Assembly (NCBI RefSeq): GCF_963678635.1
Contig: NC_087062.1
Coordinates: forward strand, 310,001-374,000
Reading direction: 5' to 3'
DNA from: Symsagittifera roscoffensis
Taxonomy: Eukaryota; Xenacoelomorpha; Acoela; Convolutidae
DNA length: 64,000 nucleotides
Part shown: piece after piece, positions 12,523 to 21,840 of the stretch
How positions within the stretch are numbered: position 1 is the stretch's first letter
Layout of the letters: the number at the start of each line of letters is the position of its first letter
Made by a program: the position numbers and the translations under genes
The notes under the pieces: model-generated
Seen by the model: only the letters and a program-made list of their open reading frames with translations
Databases searched by the model: none
What the model was told of the DNA's origin: nothing

Positions 12523-15500
12523 TCACCTCATGTTCTTCGCCTTCGAGGTACCTGATACCGGTGTTCTTGGCACTGTAATTTGTTCCAGTAGTGCCTCTTC
12601 GTCATCGGAGCTAATCACAATTTCCTCCCAGGCCTTCAGCTGTTCATAGGCTCGCATCCACTCTCTCTGCTCTTGCAACCTTTTCAATTGACTTGGTAGG
12701 CCTTTCACCTTCGACTCCCGGTTCAAGCAGAAGGAGTTATGAAGACTCAAGCTCACATTCCTCGCCAGGTCCTCCTCCAGTATCGTTTCCCTCGCTCTAG
12801 AATTGTCTCTGGATATTCTGCCTACTCTTTTCCACCCCGCCGTGATTGCGTTTCGATGGGTTAGCAGAGGTCTCTTAAAGGCATCTGGCCCTATTTCAGC
12901 TTGGAATTGTCGATATTCCTTCTGATGTTTCCTCATGTGGTCCTTTGTCACTGCATACAACCAGGATGTTAACGTCGCACGAAACCAAGGAAAGAATCTC
13001 AGGCGGCTCCATATGTGTCTGACTTGCACTGGTATGGCAAATACCTTGCATGCAGTCTCGAACAACTCCAGTCTCCTGCTGTAATCTATCGCATAAATCG
13101 ATTCAGCTGTTGGCGCTCTCGATTCTCTGTACTTCGCTATATTCTCCTGAATCCATCTCAGAGCCAGCATCGTGCTTACCACTAAGATGGTCACCTTTTG
13201 TCGATACTCCGGTAGTCCTAGCGACTTTATTTCTTCTACGTCCCAGATCAGACAGAGATTGGCGCGGTCCGGGTACCACACTGTCTGCGCCAGACAGTGG
13301 CATGGACAATCCCCATGCGTGAGGTCGATGCTTCTAAGGTTGCGTTCTCCCGAAGCTTCTAGGAGAGGCTCAAGTTCCATCATTTTCTCATGCACCACGT
13401 CGACTTCTTCCGAGCTTGAAGCACCTACTGCGGGTTTCCCCACCACGTTCTGCTTCCCATGATCACTTGCATTTTCGCTCTCCAAGCCTAGAAGTTCTTC
13501 ACCCCAGATTTCACTCAAGTCATCTCTTTGCTCCTTTGGTACTGCTCCTCGGATCTTCCTCAATAGCTTGTGTGAGTGGTGTGACATCCGAGCTAGTCTC
13601 ACGCACTTGGGCACTGAGAAGGCTTTGTCTATCATCACCCTCTGGCTGGACACCTCCACCATCGCCATGTGTAGTGGATAGTGGCTCCCACATAGGTTAG
13701 CCAACACTGATCCCACTAAGGATTTTGCATTTAGAGGCAATCCATAGGCTTCGCTCATGGGAAATCCCATCTCTGCCTCGAGTCCGATCTTCCAACTCTT
13801 GATGTGCTTCTGGTTCACTTGTAGCACTCCGGGCCATGATTCCACGCTTAACGCGGTCACCAGGTGATGTTCTGACTCTAGCCTCTCCAGTGACTGGAGA
13901 CTGCACATTCTTGAGAAGAATCCCAAGGCTGTCGCTAGGTTCACGGTGGTCCTCGCGTAACATTCAGCCACTATCTGTACCTCACTCTTCTCCCTTTCAG
14001 TGATATCTTCAAACCAGGTAGTGAGGTCCTCTTTCTGGAAAGATTGTATCCTGACGCATAATCGTCCATCACAAATATGTTCGCCGTTACTGCATGTCGA
14101 ATCAAGACAACTGCCCGGCTCCATCCTCCTCACCGGCTCTGTTCCACTTGTCACCTCACTTGATTCTTTCACCTGAGGCAAGATCAGTTTGTGTACTATG
14201 CTCAAGATCGCCAAGTCCTCATCCTCTGTCGGTGCCAATCTCACTCGCTCAGTGACCTCCTCAATCATACTTGCATGGGGATGTGGACACCAGGAAGGTC
14301 TGAGTAATTTCCATACCACTCCCAGGTTCGTGATCAACACGCCACTCCCATCACCCATTTTTAGCTCCACTCTTTTACTTGAGCGTGGCACACTTATCAC
14401 TCCCGGCATCCCCTCAAGAACCAGACCCAGGCTAGGTCTCTCTCTCTCCACAACGTCTATCTCCACTATCTTCTCTGTCCAGAACTTCAACAGCTCCGCC
14501 ACTTCATAATTTCTGTTGGCTCCTCCAGCTTCCAGGTCCAAGAAGGGGTTGTACGCCATTCCCATTACTCCAGAAACATATTGGTACTCTCCCTTTCTGT
14601 TGAGTTTCAAGTACTCCCCTGACGAAGCCAGGTTGCGGTGAACGTCGTGCTCCTCTTCGAACTTCTTGTTGTAGAACCTCCGTATCTCATCCAACTTCCT
14701 ATGGTTCTCCAGAGATTGCCTAGAACCATCCTCCCTCTCTATCCCAGTGCTCTGATACACATTCAAGATGACTGTGGAGACTCTCCTTTCCAACGTCTTG
14801 CTTGCGACTGCTTTCTGATGACATGCTAGGATGGTACTGTCAGTCATCATCGACATCGTCCACCTCAAGAAACAGGTTGCATCCTTCCTCCTTGCCAGAC
14901 TCAAGCCTGAGTTGTCCTTGGCAACGTGCTGCATCAACATTCGGTATATCTCTAGATTTTTTCCTCCCAGCTTCAACTTGTCGTATGAAGTCAGCGTTTC
15001 CAGCTCTATTCCCAACAGGCTCCACGCGAACATCAGTTGTCCTGCAGTCCTGATAAAGGGATTCGCCATCAGTGGTGGTGCCGATGAGGATGTCCTCATC
15101 GCCTCTTCAAAATGATCCTTCAATAAGTTCTGCCAGGATCTCTTCAGCTGGTTTGCCAACTCTATCTTGTTGACCTCAGCCTTCTGCTGGGTGGCCCAGC
15201 TGTATCGTTTGCGAGCCACTCCACTGTTCAACTTCTTCAAACAGCCTTCCATCTCCTTCAATGTCTCGAGAGCTATCCACCATGGTCGGGAGGTGTTTCT
15301 GGTTTTACTTTTCTCAAGTGGATCACTGGTCACTTGCTTCCCGACAGCTTGATGTTCACTTGAGACCCACTCTTTGCCAACATCTACTTCCCAGGTCTGC
15401 CCGCTCGTCGAACCTCGCTTCATTTTTATTCTTTGAGGTTTGAAATCCTCCTCCGTCACGGAACTAGTGGGATTCTCCATTTCTTTTTCTATGTCGAGCA

Positions 15501-18500
15501 GTTTCCTCGGTTCGTAGCTACTCTTGTAGGCTGCCGTTTTCCATCGCGCCAGAACCATGGGAGCCGTCTCTCTCAAGTCTTTTTCCGAGACCGCGTCAGC
15601 TGAAGGACTGCCCATTCCCTCCACGTCTCTCTTCCTCTTGCGAGACCTCACGTCTTTGCTTGGGGGCGTCATTGGTATCATCACTGATTCAACTTCCTTT
15701 TCTCCAGCCAACTCTTGCCTCCCCCCTGCTCGAGCCTTAAGGATATTAGTACTTTTAATCATATTACTAGTTCCTACCTTATCCCCCCTTGTACACTTAA
15801 TTATTTTATTGTCAGTTTTCTGTTTCGGAGTAGAGCTGTCTTTACATTTGTCTTCTCTGGTCTTTCTTGACTTTCTCAACTCGACCATTTTGTTCAGTAG
15901 TTCCACTCTAGCTTTCTCTTCTAAACCCGTCCCCACCAGGACAGGCTCACCAAACTTCACCACCGTGTCCCACAGTTCTTCTTTGAAATTATCCAACGTG
16001 GTGTCTTCATCCACTTCTCGATTGAATTCGCTCAAGAACTTTTGCCAAGCATCTCCATCCAGAGTGCCCAGGAAGGCGTCTCTGTTTCCCTCGAAGGTAT
16101 TCTTCTCCCTCCTCTCCGTACTCAAGAAGATCATTCCCATGTTGGGATTCTCGCTTGTCAACGACATTTCCGGGTACTTGCGAGGGGACGAGGTCAAAGG
16201 TGGCGTGGGAGTATCTGCCCAGTTTTCTTCACTCAGGTCTTTCAACAATTCCTGCGCTGTGAATTCCACTTCCGTTGGCTTTTGCTCCGGTGTGTTTCCC
16301 ACTTCCATATCCTCTCCTGCCTCACTGAGGGTTTCATCCATGCTTTCGTCTCCTGACTCTGCTTCCCTTCTCTCAAAGATCCTCTTGAATCGATCTGCCA
16401 CGGTGCCACTCTTTTTATCCCCAGGGATGTCTACTGGAAGGGGTGATGGTGTCGCTGAACTCGTCGCCTCACCTTTTGTCAGTGCCACGTACAATGGACC
16501 TGCTGCATCTAACTTCTTTCCTTCCCTATTACGCTCCATCAGCTCAAGCCCGTAAGGTGCCCGGTACTTCCTTGTGGCAAATAGCATCGCGTCTGCTTTC
16601 AGTGCTACATGCCCTTCTTCCACTATCATCCTGCCGTCGTCCCATACCGGCAGCTGGTTCTCTAGGCCTGCCCGCTTAAGTACTCTCAAGGTATCTCGCA
16701 CGTCGAATTTAGGGGGCATCGATCCTCTGATTTTCTTGGCTTGAGTCGTCCATGAGTTTATCTTCACATCGCTAGTATGGAAATAAATTGCTGCAGTATA
16801 GCCGATGAAGAGCGGATCCCAGCCGTCAGTAAACTCCTTCTGCCGTTCTTCAGTCGTGGTTCTCGCGTAGGAGGATGGGACAACCAGGGAACTGTTCATC
16901 CCTAGGGTCATTCTCCTCACTATGGGGAACTCGGGAATGCTCGTCGGTAGGGCTTCTCTCTCCAATATCGCTTCCAGCTCCTTTTTCACCAACTCGAAAC
17001 TTTTTGTCCATGCAGGGATTCTCAAGATTTCTTGTCCATTGGCTGCCAAGGGATTCAAGTTCCAAAACTTGGGGTAAGTTTCGATGGGGCCCTCGCGCTT
17101 GCCTCCCATCCGGCATTGCATTTGTCCTCGGAAACTGTACACGATCAACTCTGGATCCTTCACCTTTCCGAAGAGCACCGTGTTGCTCATTTGTGCCCTT
17201 AGCACCTCTTGCTGGCACCAGTTCAGTGTCGTTCCATCCAGTACGCTTATGAGGCTCACGTGGGTCACGGAATATCGATAAGCTGTCACCAAGGGATCTG
17301 GAAATGCGAACGTGACAGCCGGTCCATATATACAAGTCACGACCTCCCCCAGCCCCCGGATAATCCCCATGGGATCCGATCTCATGGCCAGGCATAGATC
17401 CGTTAATAGAGGCATGCCTCCATTCACTTTTCTCCACTCCTCTCTGGTCTTCGGGCTCTTTTCTTCGCCAGTCAGGTGCCTGTTCTGCATCAGTAGATAC
17501 TGCACGAGCAGCGTCCTTAGCCCGGCTGCACACTTGTACGAGTAGGTCTCAATACTCGAGTGTGTTCTTCCCATCGCCAGGGGCTCCCCATACCTCATCA
17601 ATCGGTGAAATGACGCCAGTTCACCGTGGGTCAGGAGTACTAACGTCAAGTATCCATCTATTCTGAGGGCGTCCACACCACGACTGAACATGTATGCGGG
17701 GCCCATATTAAACAAGTATCTTGGGTAGACCAGGTACAGCGCCAGCAACAGGCTGATCGGCATATTCAACATCTCCTGTATAAACGCATCAAAGATCGTC
17801 TCCTTCGCACTGTACACCTCAGTCAGGAACTCTCTTCCCCAACAAGGACTCAAGAACTCGAGAATCCCATGATCCCTCCTCGTCTTCAGCTCACCCCACG
17901 CGTGCTCTCTCCAAAATCCTCCAATCGTGACCTCATTGGCTGCCGTGACGAACCTGCCAACCGTCATCCCCTTTTCCTCAGCTTTTCCCAGTTGCTCCTC
18001 GAGAAACTCCCAGATCTGCTTCACCAGAGGCGGCGCATCCTCTCTTGTTTTCCTCGTGGCATTTTCCAACCTTGGGCTTAAGAAGGGCCATCTGCCTCCC
18101 TCTTGCGCCAACCGATTCCCCATCGACTCCAGCTGTTTCTCCGATGTGGCCACGTTCTGCCTTTCGTTGTTTGGCCCTCTAGATCTGCTGGTCGAGCTCG
18201 TAATGGTCAACTCCATGTCCCGAAACCACAGACTAGCCGTCAGGTGAATTATCACTGGGTGATCATCCCTAAGGATCGGGCTGAGCTTGAGTTGCCTGGC
18301 AAAGTTAGATACTTCCAGTAGGAGGACCTCGTCCAATACGATGAGGATATCAGCCAACTCGTGAAAGCCTCTCAATGCATGGGAGACGTCCGCCCACGCT
18401 GCCGCGAGTTCTGACTTGCACAGCCTCAAGTTCGTCGGTTCCAATTCTCGGTTGGGAGCTGCCATCAGGACACGCCACCCATTCCCCTCTGCGATCAAGA

Positions 18501-21366
18501 TCAAGATCGCGTACACGAATTGCAGAGCCAGCGGCATGCTCGAGTACCCGGGGGATGTTGTGAACGCCACTCTTGTCTTGGCGCCGAATCTTGAGGCAAC
18601 ATTCTCCTGTACTTCATTAATCGCCGCGAATAAGGTCTGGATGGCCTCCCAGATCCTCTTTGGCGTAGGTTCACCACCCTTGAGCTGCTCAAGAAATCCC
18701 GTTGCGTGCAGATGATCGTTCATCCCCGCAAACAGCAGTAACTCAGGTTCGCAGGGCATTTCTGACTTTATTGCCACTACCAGGGTCAACATCTGGTTCA
18801 GTTCCGCACCCGGCAAGGTGTATATCAGGGTTTCTGGCCAAAACAACTTGGGAGACGTACCTTCGAAATCTGATCCTGCCACGATCACCACCCTTGCTGC
18901 AGCTGGGTCTGCTCTGTCGTAGACCGCTAAGGTTTTGGCCAGTTGCGCCTGCCCACAGGGTTTCCCATATCGGGGGTCATTGGCCAATTTTGCGCCTTCA
19001 TATTCGGCGTCTGGTAACTCCATCTCTCTTGGGTTCATTAGTTTGTCGACCACTCTCAACTGTGCTGGAGTGGCCACTCTAATTCTGGCAATGCTGGTCC
19101 GGTGCTTGGGAGGCTCCACCACCAGTCCCGGGCTCCCCAAGGACTTGAGAGGTCTGTAATTAATTGGTCCCATAATCGACCTAGTGGGAATTCCACTCAG
19201 GTCTGCTGTCTCTGTCAACTTCGCTCTCGAGAAACGCGTTTCATGAGCCTTCAACCAGTCCACGCACTTGTGCCTCCCCAAGTCTTCATGTGAGACCTGC
19301 TCAAGACCCAAAGCCCTCGCTAGCTCCTGTCTACACTCTAGGTCTTCCAGATCCAGTTCCTTGACCTTCTCCTCATACTTCTGTCTGCTGGTCTCCAGTG
19401 GCTTCTCTGACCTCTTTTTCTCCGCAACCACCACTGAGGACATTACCGACCCCTGGGGAGTTGCTGATGTCACTTCATCAGCTTCCATGGGCGTGGTGCT
19501 CGGCAACTTGGCCCGGCTATTCCTCTCACTATCTCTAGAATCGGCCCTCTCGCCCAAGCGACTCGACAAAGATCTCGGGTTGAAGAAGGGTGGGTTTGGG
19601 GGTGGCCCGAACGTGACCTGTGCTGTTTCCAGCAAATCCGTCTCTAGCGCGCATATATGCTTTTGAAAGACGTCGTTCAACCATTCCACCCCTCTGGGCC
19701 TGTCAAAGTGAATGCCATCCGCAGATGCATTGTCAGGGAAAGAGGTTAATTCCATTTGCTCAGCCACGTCCAGTAGCCTAAGGGGAAGGACACTCCTCTG
19801 ATGAATCTTCCTGATTGTTTCGTTCAGGCTGCGCACTTTCGCATTCATCTCTACCGCATGTTGATCCGCTCCCATGTTGTAGGGAACAGTACACACCGTG
19901 AGAATGGACGGGTCCATTTGGATCCGTATCTCCTCGAGAATGCAGCTCATCTTTTCATGCAGCCTTGTCACCTTCCTCGCTTCCCCCCTTGACACATCAT
20001 TCGTCCCGACCATCAGGGTGACTGTGTACACGCTCACCATCCCTAGCATCTCAAGAGTCGCTAACATCTGCGGCGTTGCGGCTCCGGCGAAGCTCAAGAT
20101 TCCCGTTTGCCAATGGGATTGGATCCGGGTCAGCACCCGCAGCAAGCTGTCTCCAATGATCAAGTGAACCGAGCCTTCAGGCACTCGAGGATACGTGAAG
20201 TACTCCACCCAAGTCGCATCGTGGAAGCAATCTCTTCTCTCTCTCTGCGCCGGATTCCAGTCTATACGATTGTGCTTGCGATATCTCCCATCCGTATTCT
20301 TCTTGTAGCTCGAGATCATCACACTCCTGACAGGCTGTTCCCCCCAAGTCGAGGGTAAATCCACTCTTACCGGACTCTCGCGATTCCTCAGCTGTAACCT
20401 CTCCTGCAACTCTTTCAGCCGTGACGAGCCGCCACTACTACCTGGGGTCGAACTCGGTGTGTATCCAGGCAGCGCGACGTCCATCAATGGTCGTATTACT
20501 TGAGTCTCCATTCCACGCAGGGAGGACGTTGATTCGGGTGGTATCCATACCTCCAGCCCCTCATTCATATGTTCTTGCGCCGCACGATCGAGGTTGAATC
20601 GTCCCTTTGACCTAGGAGCTTCGTCCACCTCCATGCGTGACTCTGGCCTTGAGACAGTCACTACCCGCTCTTTGGGCCTAGCCCCTTTTTGCATATCGAG
20701 CTCGCGCTGTTGTTGCTGGATCCTCTCAAGTTTTGCTTGGTCTCTCTCGAGAGCCTGCTTCAGCTGCTCACAATTCGCGGCATTCTCCCGCACCCTTTCT
20801 GCCTGCAGCCGTTCCGCCTTCATTATGTCCAATTCTCTCCGCGCTTGATCCCTCTCGAGCACCGCTTGATCCCGGTCGAGGTTCGCCTTATTCTTCTCCC
20901 GCTGGGTTCTCTCGAGTTCTTTTTTCATGGCACTGACGTCCGGATAAGCCTCCCCCGTCTGCTGTGCCCGTGACATCGACGGTACTTTACTCGTACTCTG
21001 GCTCGCGGGCCTGACTGATGGTCTGGCCGGCAGTGGGAATTCCCCCGCGCCATACTCTGTGTTGTTGTTTAGACCAGGGTTCCTCGCCAAATCGAACCCC
21101 CTTATCGCTCCATCCACGTTCCAGGACAGCCATCTGGTCTGTGCTTGATCGGACACCCCTTCAGTGGTGTAGCCTACCATCAAGACCGCCTCCGTCGCAG
21201 ACTCTCGACACTCGCCCTCATCCTCCAATTGTAGGATGGCGTTCAGCATCACTGCCATTCTCTCGTTCACTTGAGTGTAATCCAGATCTCTCAGCCGTCT
21301 GTACAGTTCGTCAAGTGTGGGCTTTTTCAGAGCCGATGGCATGGACTTCCAGTATCGATCGGCCAT
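12523..21366 (-). CDS. Giant accessory protein in env position, SGNH-hydrolase domains (2947 aa)
   Basis: A single uninterrupted frame. Residues 1-140 are a small N-terminal region. Residues 145-230 are a charged coiled coil with repeated ERDQA-type heptads. Residues 400-570 form an SGNH/GDSL-type hydrolase domain with block I IIGDS (G405 D406 S407), block III GTND (454-457) and block V DGIH (D550, H553), so the catalytic Ser-His-Asp set looks complete. Residues 825-1005 look like a second, degenerate SGNH fold (AGSDF 830-834, GMND 881-884) without an obvious catalytic His. The rest is not recognised: a hydrophobic stretch near 1200, an acidic region near 1690-1760, a basic RKRKR cluster, and a Cys/His-containing C-terminus (CPCHC). 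No signal peptide or clear envelope features are seen, so this is not a glycoprotein gene. Esterase domains are known in some retroelement proteins (CR1 ORF1), which makes an esterase role plausible. The function of the full protein is unknown. Confidence 0.8.
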   Translation of the reverse strand: MADRYWKSMPSALKKPTLDELYRRLRDLDYTQVNERMAVMLNAILQLEDEGECRESATEAVLMVGYTTEGVSDQAQTRWLSWNVDGAIRGFDLARNPGLNNNTEYGAGEFPLPARPSVRPASQSTSKVPSMSRAQQTGEAYPDVSAMKKELERTQREKNKANLDRDQAVLERDQARRELDIMKAERLQAERVRENAANCEQLKQALERDQAKLERIQQQQRELDMQKGARPKERVVTVSRPESRMEVDEAPRSKGRFNLDRAAQEHMNEGLEVWIPPESTSSLRGMETQVIRPLMDVALPGYTPSSTPGSSGGSSRLKELQERLQLRNRESPVRVDLPSTWGEQPVRSVMISSYKKNTDGRYRKHNRIDWNPAQRERRDCFHDATWVEYFTYPRVPEGSVHLIIGDSLLRVLTRIQSHWQTGILSFAGAATPQMLATLEMLGMVSVYTVTLMVGTNDVSRGEARKVTRLHEKMSCILEEIRIQMDPSILTVCTVPYNMGADQHAVEMNAKVRSLNETIRKIHQRSVLPLRLLDVAEQMELTSFPDNASADGIHFDRPRGVEWLNDVFQKHICALETDLLETAQVTFGPPPNPPFFNPRSLSSRLGERADSRDSERNSRAKLPSTTPMEADEVTSATPQGSVMSSVVVAEKKRSEKPLETSRQKYEEKVKELDLEDLECRQELARALGLEQVSHEDLGRHKCVDWLKAHETRFSRAKLTETADLSGIPTRSIMGPINYRPLKSLGSPGLVVEPPKHRTSIARIRVATPAQLRVVDKLMNPREMELPDAEYEGAKLANDPRYGKPCGQAQLAKTLAVYDRADPAAARVVIVAGSDFEGTSPKLFWPETLIYTLPGAELNQMLTLVVAIKSEMPCEPELLLFAGMNDHLHATGFLEQLKGGEPTPKRIWEAIQTLFAAINEVQENVASRFGAKTRVAFTTSPGYSSMPLALQFVYAILILIAEGNGWRVLMAAPNRELEPTNLRLCKSELAAAWADVSHALRGFHELADILIVLDEVLLLEVSNFARQLKLSPILRDDHPVIIHLTASLWFRDMELTITSSTSRSRGPNNERQNVATSEKQLESMGNRLAQEGGRWPFLSPRLENATRKTREDAPPLVKQIWEFLEEQLGKAEEKGMTVGRFVTAANEVTIGGFWREHAWGELKTRRDHGILEFLSPCWGREFLTEVYSAKETIFDAFIQEMLNMPISLLLALYLVYPRYLFNMGPAYMFSRGVDALRIDGYLTLVLLTHGELASFHRLMRYGEPLAMGRTHSSIETYSYKCAAGLRTLLVQYLLMQNRHLTGEEKSPKTREEWRKVNGGMPLLTDLCLAMRSDPMGIIRGLGEVVTCIYGPAVTFAFPDPLVTAYRYSVTHVSLISVLDGTTLNWCQQEVLRAQMSNTVLFGKVKDPELIVYSFRGQMQCRMGGKREGPIETYPKFWNLNPLAANGQEILRIPAWTKSFELVKKELEAILEREALPTSIPEFPIVRRMTLGMNSSLVVPSSYARTTTEERQKEFTDGWDPLFIGYTAAIYFHTSDVKINSWTTQAKKIRGSMPPKFDVRDTLRVLKRAGLENQLPVWDDGRMIVEEGHVALKADAMLFATRKYRAPYGLELMERNREGKKLDAAGPLYVALTKGEATSSATPSPLPVDIPGDKKSGTVADRFKRIFERREAESGDESMDETLSEAGEDMEVGNTPEQKPTEVEFTAQELLKDLSEENWADTPTPPLTSSPRKYPEMSLTSENPNMGMIFLSTERREKNTFEGNRDAFLGTLDGDAWQKFLSEFNREVDEDTTLDNFKEELWDTVVKFGEPVLVGTGLEEKARVELLNKMVELRKSRKTREDKCKDSSTPKQKTDNKIIKCTRGDKVGTSNMIKSTNILKARAGGRQELAGEKEVESVMIPMTPPSKDVRSRKRKRDVEGMGSPSADAVSEKDLRETAPMVLARWKTAAYKSSYEPRKLLDIEKEMENPTSSVTEEDFKPQRIKMKRGSTSGQTWEVDVGKEWVSSEHQAVGKQVTSDPLEKSKTRNTSRPWWIALETLKEMEGCLKKLNSGVARKRYSWATQQKAEVNKIELANQLKRSWQNLLKDHFEEAMRTSSSAPPLMANPFIRTAGQLMFAWSLLGIELETLTSYDKLKLGGKNLEIYRMLMQHVAKDNSGLSLARRKDATCFLRWTMSMMTDSTILACHQKAVASKTLERRVSTVILNVYQSTGIEREDGSRQSLENHRKLDEIRRFYNKKFEEEHDVHRNLASSGEYLKLNRKGEYQYVSGVMGMAYNPFLDLEAGGANRNYEVAELLKFWTEKIVEIDVVERERPSLGLVLEGMPGVISVPRSSKRVELKMGDGSGVLITNLGVVWKLLRPSWCPHPHASMIEEVTERVRLAPTEDEDLAILSIVHKLILPQVKESSEVTSGTEPVRRMEPGSCLDSTCSNGEHICDGRLCVRIQSFQKEDLTTWFEDITEREKSEVQIVAECYARTTVNLATALGFFSRMCSLQSLERLESEHHLVTALSVESWPGVLQVNQKHIKSWKIGLEAEMGFPMSEAYGLPLNAKSLVGSVLANLCGSHYPLHMAMVEVSSQRVMIDKAFSVPKCVRLARMSHHSHKLLRKIRGAVPKEQRDDLSEIWGEELLGLESENASDHGKQNVVGKPAVGASSSEEVDVVHEKMMELEPLLEASGERNLRSIDLTHGDCPCHCLAQTVWYPDRANLCLIWDVEEIKSLGLPEYRQKVTILVVSTMLALRWIQENIAKYRESRAPTAESIYAIDYSRRLELFETACKVFAIPVQVRHIWSRLRFFPWFRATLTSWLYAVTKDHMRKHQKEYRQFQAEIGPDAFKRPLLTHRNAITAGWKRVGRISRDNSRARETILEEDLARNVSLSLHNSFCLNRESKVKGLPSQLKRLQEQREWMRAYEQLKAWEEIVISSDDEEALLEQITVPRTPVSGTSKAKNMR

Positions 21367-21840
21367 TTCTGTGACTTCGATTGACTCTTTGAGTATTAGT
21401 ACTTGAGTTTTACCTGAGCAACTTGAGTTTTACCTGAGCAACTTGAGTTTTACCTGAGCAACTTGAGTTTTACCTGAGCAACTTGAGTTTTCTTGAGATG
21501 TCGTTCTCTTCTTTTGATTAAATACAGATGAGTAGTCAATTTGAGATCAACAAATCAATCTGAAAATAACACCCGATATTTAGACCGACGAGCTGTGTTC
21601 CTAACCAGAAAGCCCCATTACTTTTATGATTAAAAACCCTCCCCTTTTCACCCTACTAAAATGATTCAATTTGAATTTTCTAAAAAACATGCAGACACAT
21701 TTTATGTTTTAGCACCATCATTCATTTAAAATGATAATTGTCATGCCAATCACCCATGAGATCCCTTACCTGTTTCGTACCCCAATACCTAGCTCAAGAT
21801 TCTTCCCTCACACCCGACTCGACGCTCCCGTGTACCTGAC
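21367..21840 (-). promoter_or_regulatory. Spacer between pol extension and giant ORF, with tandem 20-bp repeats
   Basis: This is the 474-bp gap upstream of the giant ORF start. Bases 21401-21490 hold about four and a half copies of a 20-bp unit, acttgagttttacctgagca on the plus strand. In element sense every copy contains ctcag/gtaaaa, which resembles both a splice acceptor end and a splice donor start, and the array ends about 35 bp before the giant ORF's ATG. It may drive or splice a subgenomic message for that ORF. This is inference from position and motif. Confidence 0.5.
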
